Assembly: GCA_004009845.1 (NCBI GenBank)
Contig: RMBW01000047.1
Coordinates: 166,093 to 230,092 of the forward strand
DNA: 64,000 nucleotides
Source of the DNA: Davidsoniella eucalypti
Taxonomy: Eukaryota > Ascomycota > Sordariomycetes > Microascales > Ceratocystidaceae
Reading direction: 5' to 3'
Below the pieces are notes generated by a model. That model was not told the DNA's origin. It saw only the letters and a program-made list of their open reading frames with translations, and made no database searches. A program made the position numbers and the translations under genes. Shown here one piece after another: positions 1 through 13,300 of the stretch (position 1 is the stretch's first letter; each line of letters starts with the position of its first letter).

Positions 1-174
1 GGCAAAATCTCACTTATCAAGATACCAAAATGGAGCAATTGCAACAACAGAGCTAGTGACCATGACGCGTGGAATCGTACAGCGCCATGCAACTAGATGC
101 TTGTCCAATCCAATAGGCCGCCAGATGGGCCTCCAAATAGTATGTAGTGTGGGTATCTGAATCAAGGGAAAACA

Positions 175-567
175 TCAAGTCATGGCACTCACATTCATCA
201 ACTCTAGTTCGCTCTGTCGGGGAAATGAGCGGGTCAGTGGTGTCCTACATTGTTGGACAAGCGTAGGTAGCGAGTCTAAAGACATTAGCTCGCTAGCTTG
301 CAATCTCTCCCCGGTATCGCGGTTGATGCATTCCGCGACCGAGCCATCTAGCTCAAGCCCAGCTATGGGATGTATGGCAAAACTCATTCTGTGTCCATAG
401 CGCGCAGCTAGTTCGTCAACTCGGACTCTCGATAGCTCTGTAGCTTCAGTCTGTTGGGACGGCAGATGTGCTATCAAGACCCGAGAGTCAGTGTCGATAA
501 ACTCAGCTATGCCTGCATCAGAAACCCATACCCGAGGCATCGCCGTTGTCGTCGTTGTTGACTCCAC
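175..567 (-). CDS. hypothetical protein, edge gene
   Basis: An open frame of 130 codons starts at 567 with a run of threonines after MES. I do not recognise the protein and see no signal peptide or membrane segment. The frame closes at 175. A good donor (GTGAGT, 187-192) lies just before the stop, so the last codons may be intron. If spliced with an acceptor at 157-158 the intron would be only 36 nt, which is very short. An acceptor further down (near 80-90) would instead give a frame open to the window edge. The gene is therefore probably multi-exon and possibly cut by the left edge. Coding status is inferred only from the open frame and the splice-like signals. Confidence 0.4.
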   Translation of the reverse strand: MESTTTTTAMPRVWVSDAGIAEFIDTDSRVLIAHLPSQQTEATELSRVRVDELAARYGHRMSFAIHPIAGLELDGSVAECINRDTGERLQASELMSLDSLPTLVQQCRTPLTRSFPRQSELELMNVSAMT

Positions 568-841
568 TGCTTAGTTGTTGCCATTGCTTGTAGAAGAGGG
601 CGTTTCTGAGTTGTGAACATCGACCTGCTAAATAGCCCGTATTGCTTTGGCAGTACGCTGGGTGAATTTTGAAACCCAATATCTACTATTAATCCTATCT
701 AGTTGCTATCTATTGGTTAAATAAAGCTCGGATAAAACCGAGCTGATAAAATGACATGATATACTAGTTTATGAACTAGATAAAACAAATTTTATAGTAT
801 CAGTATGATACATGTTCAATATATACGAAAATAGCTTATTT

Positions 842-3800
842 TCAACGAGGAACGCCGGCATATAGTAGCCTTCCATGGTCAAGGATTACCGAGAAATCGG
901 CATCTTTGACAGCTTCTACACGATGAGCAATTGTGAAGACAGTGCTCTGCTTCAACTCCTGCCGTAAAACCTCTTGAATGTAGTATGCCGTCTCCATGTC
1001 GATAGAGGCCGTAGCCTCATCCAAAATAACGATGGGACTGCGACGTAAGACAGCGCGGCCAAGACCAATCAGTTGTCTTTGACCTTGGCTTAGGTTCTTG
1101 CCACCACCATCAACGGTAGAGGCTAGTGAAAATTCACCAGAGCCGCGCATAACGCGGCCAAGAACGGCCGCGCATTCCTCGTCTGTATACTCGCGGGCAG
1201 GATCAAGATTCTCGCGTAAAGTACCGGGGAATAACACGGGATCTTGCGCCACAAAAGTGATACGTCTCCGTAAGGCATGTTTGTCGATACGGGCAAGATC
1301 CACGTCACCGACCCAGATAGAGCCGGGTGGTCGAGTAACAGCCTCGGACTCAGAAATAGTGGTGTCGACAAGTGTGCTTTGGTCTTCGGGCTCGTTGTCA
1401 GAGTATGGTTCTGTGGTGTCGAGTGAAGTTTCTGGTGATAATGTAGCTAGCAGAGCGAGAGCTAGAGTGCTTTTGCCAGAGCCAGTGCGGCCAGTGACAG
1501 CAACAGTCGAGCCTGCGGGAATCCGCATGGTGATGTTCTTTAGACTAGGATCTAGGTGAGGTGCATATCTTAGTGTCACATTGTCAAAGACAACATCATC
1601 GGTCGTAGCAGGCCAATTAACTGGCGGCTCAAGGTCTCCCTTGGGTTCTTGGTCAAGATCTAGCAACTCAATCACACGCTCAACTGAAACAAACTTCATT
1701 TGAAGTTCGCCGTACCGGCGGCACAGGATATGTGTGGTGCCGACAAAGTTAGAGGCAGCAGCCAAGACGAAGCCGACGGTTCCAGAACCATGTGCGCCCA
1801 ATACAGCCACTAACGTGAGAGCAAACACAGCAAAGGCCGATAGCGAGTCAAAGCGACTTTGAAGCCAGGCTTGCAGACTCCAGTAGAAGTGGTCCATTTG
1901 CTGGAAGGCATCGGTTGTGCGGATATTTGCATCCCGGAAATGGCTTTGAGCATGGAAGGCACGAACAGTGGTAAGGCCTTCCACAAGCGTGCCGAAGTTG
2001 CTCATAAGAGGCGACAAGGAGACCATTTCGAGACGACGAAGTGACTGCGATGTTGGTAGGAAGCGATAGAAAAAGTATATGAAGATGGCGGTCATGGAGA
2101 CAGCCAGGGCTAGGAATGCGGGAGCCGTGGTACCAATGACCATCATAGATGAGGTCCATGTGACGCAGTGCCACACAACATAGAAGATCTCGGTGGCCAC
2201 AGAACCGTCGATAGCACTCATGTCTGAAGTAACACGATTCATCAGACGACCAACAGGTGTGACATCTAGATAACGGAAAGTCGACGTGGAGATGCGGTGG
2301 ATGGCATCGATGAAGATGGTGCGTCCAGCATAGTACGATAGTGCAATAAGAAGCATATCCGGAACCCACTGGGTGATGATTAGGATGATAGACAGGATCG
2401 CAAACCAAAACAACCATGGCCGCACATCATCATCGGGAGATGGCAGATCAAAGTATCGGTCAAACAGAGTTTTGGCATTAGGAATTGACCGCAGCTCGAC
2501 CATTGTTGTCTGAAATATGCTGGACAGTTCGGCCGTCATGTTTCCGCTCCCCGTGTCAATAGTTGTCTTATATCCCTCACCCCAGAGCTTAAGGAAATAG
2601 TAGTAGGCGACGTTGCAGCCACGATACGCCATGAAACCACCAATGATAGCTGCCCACCAGTAAAGACCGCCAGCCTTGATAAACCGCCAGTAGACTGAGG
2701 CAACAACAGATCCGTGCGAGCGGTGTTCTTCTTCAACGAACTTGTCTGGAATCGCGTCCTTGAATTGATCCGAGCCGTCGTCTGCCTTGACGATGGTGCT
2801 GGAGGCCGATGAAGAAGATGGCGATGTGCCACTAGAGGAGGAAACACTGGAAGCAGTGGCTTCAATACCAATTTCCGGGGTTTCTTTAATAGATAACTGA
2901 ACGACATGGCCGTCGGTGACCTCTAGTTCCTGTAGAGCATAGGGTGCCACGAGTTCTACGCGATGCGTCACACAAATGACTGTACGGCCTGCCATGAGGT
3001 TTGTAGCTTGGAACAGTTTATGCATGATGCTCTCTGCCGTGTGATGGTCAAGAGCAGCCAGTGGGTCATCTAGAAACAGGATCCGAGCTCGGCTATAGAC
3101 TGCCCGTGCCAATGCCACACGCGCCTTCTGACCACCAGACAAGCCGATACCGTTTTCACCAATGGCCGACAAATCTCCAGCTTTAAAAGCAGCCAAGTCA
3201 GGCATTAGGCAGCAGGCATCAAGGACTTGACGATAGCGCTTATCGTCCATGGGGGAACAGAACAGGATGTTATCGCGGATAGTCATGCTTTGCAACCAGG
3301 GTGTCTGGGCACAGTAAGCAGTCATCTCGTTGGGTATCGAAACTGCTCCTTTGCTACGATCAAGTTCGCCTAGTACTGCGTGAAGTAGGGCACTCTTACC
3401 GCTACCGACCTTGCCATAGACTGCCGTGAGGCCGGTAGAGCAGGAAATAGAAACATCCACAAGGACGTTTTTATCGATAGTGCCGGGCCATGAGAAAGAC
3501 GCATCTTTGATATAGACAACGGCAGGTGCCGTGATATCGACGGGCAAGACGGCTGTGTTGAGGTCTTCGCGATTCGGCTCCGCCATGAAATTCTCGATAC
3601 GGTCCATAGCTACGGCGGCATTGAGCATGGTAGTGATGAGGTCAGGAAGCTGTCTTAGACTTGCCTGGAGAATGGTGAACAGACTCAGGGCTGGGAACGC
3701 CAGATCAACGGTCAGCTTATGGCCGCCAACCACAGTGTAGGCCCAAAACGCAACAACGGGAAAGAGATAGGCGGCAGCACGGTTTGTCATGGTAATCAAA

Positions 3801-5558
3801 CGAGTCAAGAGACTGGTCCAGACACGGAAACGTAGTTCCTTTTCACGGACGTCTAGGATATGTGCTAGCCAGCTATCTTGCCAATCGTACCAGCGCAGAT
3901 GGCGAAGAGACTCGATGAACTGAGAGACGAGCTGTAGTTTCGAGTCGCTGATGCCACGGCGGACATGCTCCCATGAATAAATAGTCTTGAGAAGCATGCC
4001 ATTGACAAGCTGTGCGGCGATCAAAACAAAGATTCCGACAAGAGATGCCGGGCCTAGTAGATTCCAGATGAGAACTGTTGACATGATGAGGTCAACAGGG
4101 AAAGAAATAAGGCGTGGGAACTCCCAGAACCGCTGCGAGATCTCATAAGCATCGTTGCGCATAAGATTCAGGATCTTGCCCGTCGATGCCGGGCCGCTCT
4201 TTTCCTTCTTTTTCTGCTCACGTTCATCGTCGCTAGCAGTTGCATCGCCACTCTGACCCTCGATCTTTCGACCGGGGAAAGTGAAAGCCTTGCGGTTCAA
4301 AGTCTTTTCGTAAATCATTGTGATCATCTCGCCACGGGACCGTTCATACGCACGTCTGCTGAACCATAGCGAAAAAAGCTCTGACTGGGCACAGATCAGG
4401 TTTGTCACAAAGATAAGGACCGAATATACAAGAGCAGCTCTAAGGTCGCCAGTATCTTGATCGGTGTAATCAGTGGAAACACCCGACTTAGCACCAAGGG
4501 AACGAAGGAGAAGCTTGAGAAAAAGGACCGTCAAAAACGACGAGCCAGACTCTACAAAAGCTAGAATTGTCGTGACGACCAAGTCCGGCGCATTAGCCTT
4601 TATCAGACGTACGACAACACTTCCCGACATGTCAGCAAAGCACGAGTGCAGTCTACTGTGTTGGAACTCGTATGGCAGCTGCCAGACGTCCTGGGCATCG
4701 AGCTGACGCTGAGAACCAATAGCAATGAGTGGGTTCATCCAGCGCACGCTCATCCACTGCCATAGCGTCATTTTGTCTTCGGGACTACGAAGATCGGCGC
4801 AAGGCAAAGAGCCAGGAACCGAGATTTCCTGAGAACCAGCAGCCCATCTTGGTCGTAGGGGAAGCTGTAGCATATAAACTACCATAAGCACGGGAGAAAA
4901 TAGGGTGGCTAGCCAGCTGTAGAAGATAGCCTGGCTATGATAGAGATAAGGCGTTCCAAGCAGAATAGCAATCTGCGTACATATGAGAAAAGACTGGATG
5001 ATTAGCGGGCCTTGGGGTAGTGAAGCACCGGGAGAAAGCGTCAAGGCCAGTATAAGGGTGATGGCCTAGATAGAGTTAGCTAATTGTACAATACCGAATA
5101 ACAGATAACAAAGGTGATTTTTTTATAGCGTACCAGTGGGAGAATTGCTGTTCCGAAGATGATCGACTTGAGATGGATATGCAGATAGGTAGAGATGCCA
5201 CAGCCCAAGAGTGATAAGGCCACGAGAGCGATCTTAGGGTTGTTGAAGATTCTATCGCAGCTAGTAGCTGGTTGACTCCAGGCTACGGAGAGTTCGTCAT
5301 CACGTTGAAATTCTTCAGCGGCAAAGATACGCAACCATATTGGACGTTTCTTCCAGGCTTTAGCGAGCAAAAGACCAGTAATGACAACAGATACAGAGAC
5401 TATACTAGGAGTGACAGAGAGGATAGGAAGACACTCTTCCGTAAAGGCTGCCTTGCCAGGATTCTAAAACAGAAAATCAGCAACAAACTCGGGTTTTATA
5501 AAGGCGTAGAGAGCGGCGTTCTTACCCAAACCTGATGCAAGCATCGTGAGATTTCCAT
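842..5558 (-). CDS. MRP-type (ABCC) ABC transporter
   Basis: Full-length ABCC exporter of about 1528 aa. Exons are 5526-5558, 5134-5463 and 842-5065; introns are 5464-5525 and 5066-5133 and keep the frame. I chose the start at 5558 because it sits in a CCACCATGG context and the 11-residue micro-exon (MEISRCLHQVW) joins in phase. Five N-terminal hydrophobic segments form TMD0, followed by TMD1. NBD1 has Walker A GKVGSGKS (about residue 675), signature LSGGQ (about 763) and Walker B ending LDDP, with Asp in the catalytic Glu position, as usual in ABCC NBD1. A Ser-rich linker and TMD2 follow. NBD2 has GRTGSGKS (about 1315), LSQGQ (about 1448) and LDEATASID. Family knowledge: export of conjugates, drugs or secondary metabolites across plasma or vacuolar membrane. 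The substrate cannot be read from sequence, and no biosynthetic cluster is adjacent. Confidence 0.95.
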
Positions 5559-7747
5559 GGTGGAGAAGACTTGACAGCAGGAATTCCGGCCTGTGCGTCG
5601 TATATATGTTCAGCTGTTTGGTATGATCGGATAAAGAAGAAGCAAAGAAAGTAAAAGAGAGTCTCCCTCTGGGCAACCGAAGAAATACGGATAGAGCAAC
5701 GAGGTTACATGTATAACTAATGCTAACAATGACAGACCGATTATTCACATCGGCATGAGGTAGAAAATCAAGCCCCAAAAAGAAAGAGGCGTCGGGGCCT
5801 TGGGGGGCCCTGTACAATATGCGGAAGCGTAGTTGCAAACTGCAGGTCGGAGATGCAGGAGAAGGGGAAATAGAAGACGAAATGGCTGGCTTGAAGCCTA
5901 GCTGCAGCTCGTCTGGGCGTTTTCAGTAGGAAGCTGGCGTATTAGTCGGTCAAAGAAAGATGAAGGCTTCATATGCTCACCTGACGTTTACCGGCACAGA
6001 TAAGAGGAAAAAGAAAGAAAGAAAGGGAAAGAAATATACAGTGTATATATGGATATATGAAGCACTTATCGCATCGAAAAATATGCAATATGTCGCACAT
6101 TTGTCGCCCACCGCTCTTCAAGCCGCAGTTGCGAATTTCTACGTTTTGAGCCTCTTTTCTTTAGGCCGGCTCGATAAAGAAATAGAAAACAATGCGGTTG
6201 TGATGATGCTGGAATCTGAGAATCTAATTCTAGTGCTTTGTGCAAAATCTCCAAATTAAGGCAGAGCGACAAGAAAGACAATTACCAATCTTTTCAAACG
6301 CGCTGTTGGGTTATTTCATGACAATGTTTTCTAAACTTTAACTAACTACCAAGCTTAGTTTGTACATAGTTTTGAATTTCTTCTCTTTTTGGTAGTTAGT
6401 GAGGTTTCGCCTTCGATTCAGTGGGGCCCAGTAACAAGTTGTTCCCCACTACAGGAAGTTTCCTACCAATCCTCCAAGACCGGCCGGCATCTAATTAGGA
6501 TCAGAAATTAATAATTGATAGCCGAGTCATACCAATTCTGCCTTCATTTATCCTGTTATTTACTCCACTACTTTGTAATTATCTCTCAGCTTATAAGGAA
6601 TCGGAGGCTTTGAAAGATTATCTATCGAAAGCTGTAACATTAGACTTGGCTTTTAGTGGATCCTCGACGCTGCCGTGGCATTTTCTCTAGCTTTTTGACT
6701 TGATCTGTCGAAAAGTTATACGCTAGAAAAAATACAAATGTAGTGCCGATGCCGACGATGCGTTGATCTTGTCATTTTTTCCTTTCTCTCTATACTTTAT
6801 ATCTATTTTATACTGCTTAGTACGTAATTATCTGCAATTCCCTCGTGGCCATGTTGCATGGTTGGCTCCTGTTCCTGAGAATTATCTTTAATTTGTTCCA
6901 GTGTAAAATAACTATAGTTAACTAGTTACTATCAAATGATTAAATGGGTCTTGGATTTGCAGTGCATGGAACATCCGATATAGTTGAGAGAAACTTCACG
7001 ATATTTTTCCTTGCCTCTTTGAGTTATACAAAGCAAGATTTGCAAGATATGGCTCAGACTAACTGTACTAACAATAGCGATCGATACCCATATACCATGT
7101 TATTATCACTATGTGTCTGAAAAAATAAAGAAAGAAAAACCCTTGGTTCATGCTTAAATTGGCTTTGTTTTATTCATTGCAGCTTGTTTTGAGTCGCTAC
7201 TTGTGGTTAAGGTGTGGAGATGAGGTCGTGAAGCCAGAACTAGGCTATACATAAAATTGGTCATGACAATCAAGATATAAAATGATGGAGGGTTATGGTC
7301 CCGCAACCCCAAACAGTCAAGAATCAATAGGATACTACAGAGATAGTAGTGGACAAAGATAGAAAAAGACAGATGGAAACCTGGTATAATCGTAGAAGAA
7401 ACAAGAAGAGAAACACGGACAGTCGGCTTGAGGTCCAGTGTGTGTATATGTTGGGTAGATATAGAGGATAGTGTAGTTATCCTTCAACCAGTGAACAGTG
7501 ATAACCAGGCGTTTCCAAAATATATAAGCCAATATGTTAAAAAGCTTGATGGTATAATAATAATAATAGTAAAAACATAAATAGCCTGCCGTGGAAAGAG
7601 AAGAAACGCCGCGCTTAAAATTATGTCAATCATAGAGCCCCGGAATAATAGGTACTCTCTAGGAGAATGCCGCTGTACAAAGAAAAGAAAAAGGTGTGAT
7701 TTTTGGTTTCACGTTGTCCAATGTGCTCATCACTTTAGGGGTAGGTT
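5559..7747. other. intergenic spacer, no gene seen
   Basis: About 2.2 kb between the ABC transporter start and the 3' end of palH. It is AT-rich with homopolymer runs and a purine tract near 6004-6032. Open frames here are short, lack recognisable domains and overlap on both strands. It presumably holds the transporter promoter and the palH 3' UTR. I see no RNA gene or repeat. Confidence 0.6.
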
Positions 7748-10336
7748 CTAGTAGTAGTGGTGTGTATCGGTTGAACCGCCTCTGGCAGATGGAACGTCTT
7801 GTGAAGAACCAATACCGCCATCGTCAAACTCAACACGTGGATGTACGCCGGGCCACATTGGCGGCGCACCAGGTCTGAGCGCTGGGGCGGATGTGCTACT
7901 TGAAGCCATGCCGCCAGCAACAGATGATGACGTGGTACCACCATAAACCGATGTTGATGTTGGCCTACTGCTACCACTCTCCAAATAGGATTGTATATGT
8001 GGCATGCGCTTGGCCGAGCCTACGATGCCAGTGCTAGGTGGACTACCACTACCGCTGCCACTACCGCTGCCGCTCAATGATCGCTCAAGCCTAGGGGTAA
8101 CACTATAGCGTAAAATAGCTGGTGGTGAAGAAACACCACTAGCCGCAGAAGATGATTGTGGCGGTGCATAAACCGGCGCATCAGGCTGTTCAATGCCAAG
8201 AATAGGACTGCAGCCTTGCAACGCCGGCATCACAGCGTGGCCATTTGTGGCTGGCGAATTTTGCAAGTCTTGTTCCTGCTCGTGAGCCTGCTCTTCATGG
8301 AGCTGCTGCAAAGCTGCGCCGGGGCGCTGGGGAGCTGGGATCTCGTACTCTGGGAGTTCCTCCATGCCGTTCTGTGGTTTGAAGCGATCGCGCAGCTTTT
8401 CGGCTTGAACAGCAGCGAACTGGTCAAAGCGAGCACGTATATCCCAACGGCCGACATCGTCGTGACCAGAGTGTGCTGGGCTTTCTAAAGCAGTTGCGTC
8501 GCCACTGCTGGCGCCGGATAATAATTGGACGCTACGGTCTTGGGTAGAGCTACGCGTCAGTATTGGCGTAGCCATGTTGGCGATGGCGGCGATCGGGCGC
8601 CACCGATGCCGAGAGCTTTCGTGTGAAAACTCAGAGTTGTTGGCCTCAATGTCGATAGTTGGGTTTGATTGTACATCAGATGTGGCGTTTGTGTTTGTGA
8701 TGTTGTAGGTAGTAGAGTTGGGGTTGGTGATAGTGCGCACAATAGCGTTGATAGGTATAGGAGCGATAGGTGGTGAAGCCGAACGATTGTGGTCATATGC
8801 CGTCCATTGGCTTCTAGAAGGGCTAGTTCCTCGTGAGATAACTACATTCTCGGTGACACGCTGCATAGGTGTTTCGGAGACAGCAGGCCGACGCACTGCA
8901 TACATAGTGCTTGCTGCGCTAGTCGTGTCTGTTCTACTGATAGGTGTAACAGCAGGAGGTGGTCTAGCAGGCCATTGCGTCTCGCCTGGTGCTAGATCAC
9001 GGCGTGGAGGTGCTGGGACAGTGGTAATAGGCGGCTCACCATGGCGGCGGCCAAAGCGTCTGATACGGCGCTGCTGCTTTACAGCTGATGACCAGGCCTT
9101 GTGGCGGCGACTTGTGGTAGTAGAAATGCGCTTTTCGCTAGATTCGTCGTCGCTACCGTCGTTGCGTTTGCGCCGGAAAACGGAGCTCGAGTTGTCGAGA
9201 ATCTCATCACCATCAAAGACTTCACGACCAAGAATACCGTCCTTCTTTTCCTCACGCTCTAATGCTTCGATGCGCTCAACCCATTCCCAGACGACAACAC
9301 TAGCGGCGGCAGCTCCAACCCAGCGGACATAGTCACCCCACCCAGTGAACTCGGGGTTGACTATGTCCATGATGAAAAAGACTACCGGTATTAGAATCGA
9401 GGTCAGGGACATAATGGCCATCAAGATCATGTTCTTCATGAATGGGTGGTAGAAGGAATACCGCTTCTTCATGATGGCGTAGTAAATAACCCAGGCGGCA
9501 TACAAAAGCCCCAGAGAGAGCTGAAACAGGTAACTCAGGGCTGGGATAGCGTCGACAAAAGTACGAAGGTGTGAGCCTGAGGAAGAGCTCTTGTACTTGA
9601 AGCTGTCAAGTGCGCTGAAGATAACATCGAGAATAATCAAGGCGAAGGCGGTCCACTTGATGATGACCTTCTCTCGATGACGCGGAAATAAACGGATGAG
9701 AGTTTGGGCTTGGGCAAGCCATAAGAAAGTGTCAGATATAAGGCGGATGACTTTGAGTTCGGTGCCATCAAGGACTTCGAATTGTAGCTGCTTAGTGTTA
9801 AGAGTGCCCACGCTATATTGGCGCTGAGCAACGTCGAATGTGCTGCTAGAGGCAATGGTGAGAGAAATTGCAACTGATATAGCGGCTACCTTCTGAAGCC
9901 ATGGACGGCCACCAATGCTAACGCCGCTTGGCGAGCCAGACGTGAAGCCACCACGGCGGCCGAGATATACTACGCCGCCGTCGAGAAAGGAGCGAGGGGT
10001 AATAAAAAGCATAATGACGAGCATGTAAGCCGTGACAGTGGTGGCGGCCAGCGCGTACATAACGGGAAACTTGGAAGCGTAGAACGGGTCGTTCATGTCA
10101 GAGCTCGATGTGACCACTGATGAATCGACGGTCGACCGCGGCATGAGAGGCAGCACTTCGGATGTGCGTTGCACTATAGAAGCGCACGGTGGAATGTACA
10201 TTGCGGCGCGCTCAAGACGGCCGATGATTTCGCCGTTAAGGTACGAGAGCAGGCCGTTTTCGAGCAATATTGGTTTTGAGCAGTCGATGGTTGCAGCTGT
10301 AGCCTCACGGAGGCCTACTAGATTTATTGCAACCAT
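7748..10336 (-). CDS. palH: PalH/Rim21 ambient-pH sensor
   Basis: Single-exon protein of 862 aa. A short N-terminal segment with cysteines (residues 19 and 51) precedes seven hydrophobic helices at roughly 91-112, 148-164, 196-214, 228-242, 262-284, 301-323 and 335-352. The loop after helix 1 contains ITPRSFLDGG, and the region before helix 2 contains GRPWLQK, both typical of PalH. From about residue 360 the tail is long, hydrophilic, and rich in Ser, Thr, Pro and basic residues. Family knowledge: PalH is the plasma-membrane sensor of the Pal/Rim pathway. Its cytosolic tail recruits the arrestin PalF at alkaline pH, leading to PacC processing. The length fits the family. The ATG at 10336 is the first in frame. 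The tail has low-complexity Gly-Ser repeats encoded near 8045-8070. Confidence 0.9.
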   Translation of the reverse strand: MVAINLVGLREATAATIDCSKPILLENGLLSYLNGEIIGRLERAAMYIPPCASIVQRTSEVLPLMPRSTVDSSVVTSSSDMNDPFYASKFPVMYALAATTVTAYMLVIMLFITPRSFLDGGVVYLGRRGGFTSGSPSGVSIGGRPWLQKVAAISVAISLTIASSSTFDVAQRQYSVGTLNTKQLQFEVLDGTELKVIRLISDTFLWLAQAQTLIRLFPRHREKVIIKWTAFALIILDVIFSALDSFKYKSSSSGSHLRTFVDAIPALSYLFQLSLGLLYAAWVIYYAIMKKRYSFYHPFMKNMILMAIMSLTSILIPVVFFIMDIVNPEFTGWGDYVRWVGAAAASVVVWEWVERIEALEREEKKDGILGREVFDGDEILDNSSSVFRRKRNDGSDDESSEKRISTTTSRRHKAWSSAVKQQRRIRRFGRRHGEPPITTVPAPPRRDLAPGETQWPARPPPAVTPISRTDTTSAASTMYAVRRPAVSETPMQRVTENVVISRGTSPSRSQWTAYDHNRSASPPIAPIPINAIVRTITNPNSTTYNITNTNATSDVQSNPTIDIEANNSEFSHESSRHRWRPIAAIANMATPILTRSSTQDRSVQLLSGASSGDATALESPAHSGHDDVGRWDIRARFDQFAAVQAEKLRDRFKPQNGMEELPEYEIPAPQRPGAALQQLHEEQAHEQEQDLQNSPATNGHAVMPALQGCSPILGIEQPDAPVYAPPQSSSAASGVSSPPAILRYSVTPRLERSLSGSGSGSGSGSPPSTGIVGSAKRMPHIQSYLESGSSRPTSTSVYGGTTSSSVAGGMASSSTSAPALRPGAPPMWPGVHPRVEFDDGGIGSSQDVPSARGGSTDTHHYY

Positions 10337-13300
10337 AGTGTCGAAGATGTGCAGCGCTGGACTGCGCTAAGCGTGAGAATCGAGGAGGCGGCGAAGTTTG
10401 TAGGAGAGACGAGATCGCGTTCTCCTCTTCCTCTGCCGTCACGGAGACGATCGACAGAGACAAGGGCGAGAGAGAAAATGCTTGGGCGATTGGTAGGTTG
10501 GTAAGTAGCCGGCGGCAGGCTACAAGAGCGCCATGAGGACTAATTGTATTGTCGTCAGTTGACCAGAATGATGTTGATGTCGTTGCGGTGCAGTTGGTCC
10601 GAAATATGATATGGCGATATGCAATGCAGACGAGCTTCGGATACGACGGAAATGCAGGTCGCAACAGGACCGGTCGAGTTCGATGACGAATAAATGCGAG
10701 TCCGCTGCTAAATTGCTAAAAGGCTGGTTTGCGAGATTCTGCAGGGCGCAGTTTTTCCGCAGCTGGGCGAAAACCAAATCGAGCCGCCTAATTCGATGTG
10801 CAGCTGATGATAATGATGATAATATGTATATATATATTTTTGTTCTTCCAAAGACAAGCTCACAGTTCAGGAAAAAAAATAAAAAGGAAGAACGGAATAC
10901 GTGGTCTGGCAATGGCAGAATTGAGCAAATGAGGTTCACTTTCGCTGGTTGATTCAATGGGACTTCAATGGGGTCTCCAGTGTTTAGTGTTTGGTAGAGT
11001 CGGCGATGCTGTGCTGAGGATATGGGAGAAAAGTGTCTCAGCACCGAAACACAGGCGGCAAATTAGAGGGAAAAGATACAGTCCGGTGTGTCAAACAAAG
11101 GACACGCGACGCCGAAACAAAAGAGAAGAAAAAAACACATAAAAAAAGAACAGACTGGTAAAGCCAAAGGTTCAATCAATCGTCTTGACTTGCAATGGTG
11201 ATGATGCTGTGTTGAAATTTACAGAGCCATTCGTCAGTCACAACAACAACAGCAGCAATAATCCCATGACCCAAAAGCTTGAAACCTAAAGGAGGAGACA
11301 CTGTCAAAGTGGCGTAATTACGATGATTCCAGAATTTAATTTGATTGGTAGATTGGTAGGGCGATGAAGGAAAGACGAACGAACAGGAAAGAAGAAGAAA
11401 AAGTCTCGGCGCCTAGACTACAAACAGAAAGACCGACAATGACTAGATATCCAAAAGCAACTGTCGTTTCTGTCAGATTCAACGCCAACTTTGGCATACA
11501 AAAAGAGGGAGAAGAAAAGACAGTAAAGGACGAGGGCCAAGGTCTTCTACAAGTTAGATAGAAAATGCTAGGCTAACGCTAAACTAGGGGATGGATGGAT
11601 AGAATGAACGGGGATAAACAAGCTAATCTAATCTGAGATTCTCAAGGCTTGGCGGGGTTCAAAGCGACAAAGGAACCCAGCGTCTGAGTGTTCTGCTGTC
11701 AAAGCCAAATATCGTGTATTCTTCATGCTCTGATTGTCTTATATACCGCAGGCTTTTCACTATTGGCAGAATCAGTCATTCAGTGCAATATGTACAGCTA
11801 TATGCAACCATGTTTAGTTCCAGACCGTTGGTCCAGGCTGCTGCTCCAGACGAAACAGCGCAAAGACATCCAACCAATACAGAGATACATATCAACGAGA
11901 CTCCCCGTAGTCATCTTCCCAGCCGGCAATCGAAACCGAGCCTGCTTACAATTGTACAATGCGTTTTGGTCAGGCCAGGGTTCGGCGGCTGCAAGTCTCG
12001 GTTCTTTATACGTATATGTATTCGTGCTAATACTGAAGGAAGATTGCAAAATAGCACTCATGCACATGCAATGGTTTGTATGCAGTGCTTTGGCCATGCA
12101 CTTAAACCGCAGTTCTTTGTTCTATTGCTCTATTGCGAAGTGGGTGGTGGCCGTTGACAGTTCGTCACGGGCCACTATCAGCAAGTTGTGAGTCTTCTGC
12201 TCCTCCTCGGTCAGTAAACTGGGATTGTTGGAGAGATCAGTTCGGTAGTGAGCACAGGAAACAAAAAGAGAAAAGTGTTATTCTAACGACATAGCTTCAT
12301 ATTCCCCCGGTGTTTAAGAACTTGGCATCGTTCGTTGTGAGAAATTATCGCCTACGCCTGTGAAGCAAAGTCTACTTGTGTACTCTATTTTCTAGCGTAG
12401 CTTGCAGGGCCCGCCTGTTTTCTAAGGCTGTAATGATACATATTTAGGCCTGCCTTTTCGCTATCTCCAGGGGACCCACGCAGTATTTATGGCGAGGAGA
12501 ACCCCATTTTCAGGGCTTAGACCCGGCTCGAGGAGAGCCTCAAGCTCTCTCCTCAAAAAAGATAGACTTCTCCAATCTGAGTCTCACTTATCACCGCAAT
12601 CAATGTGGCTATGCTTCCCATACCTTGATGGTTACATTCTAATTAGACTACGTACGTCCTAATATATATGGCCGAACATGAAATGCTTACTAGTCTCTTC
12701 CTACAATTCCGGTCGCTTTTTTTTATAACTCGATGGCCTTTTTCTTCTCTTTTCTCGTACCAAGACGTCGTAGAACTTGTGGAGATGAAAAAGAACTTCT
12801 TTGTAGGAAGCCAAGCCTTTGGCGATCGATACTACTTCTCTTTTTTTGATTTTTTATCTCTTTTTTGCTGTAACAATTCCTAGACAAGTTCTCTTTTTTG
12901 CCTCATGGCTTGCGTTTGACGTTTCCACTAGTGATTAATCGAGTCTAATAATGACAAAGACGTATTTATGCTTGGTCTTTTTGGCTTTTCTATGCTTAGG
13001 ACCGCCAAGATTTATACAAACATAGCTTATGCAATCATACCTACATACATATATATTTTGTGTACATGGGAACAAATACTTGATTAGGCAATATACTAGG
13101 CCAAAAAAGCACCAACAAACTCATAGTGTTCTAGCCATGCCCCTATTACCCATTATGCATGGCATCTTGACGTCCTTTTACACTACCTTGGTTTGGAAAA
13201 TGTAGCTCATTTAGATGTAGAAATGGGAATGTTTATCTAATGCCTTCTTCTTCTTAGCAACTAACCTTGATATTGATTTCTGAGCATTGTAATAAAAAAA

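Noticed and set aside
1848..2417. Minus-strand frame of 189 codons inside the ABC transporter
   Set aside because: Alternative frame of the real transporter exon; His/Cys-rich composition is a by-product.
842..10336. Secondary-metabolite cluster around the ABC transporter
   Set aside because: No synthase, oxidase or cluster-type regulator is adjacent; the neighbours are a pH sensor and an unknown edge gene.
11688..12191. Plus-strand frame of 167 codons in the palH spacer
   Set aside because: It overlaps another frame of 147 codons on the same strand and one on the other strand, has no recognisable domain and lies in AT-rich sequence.
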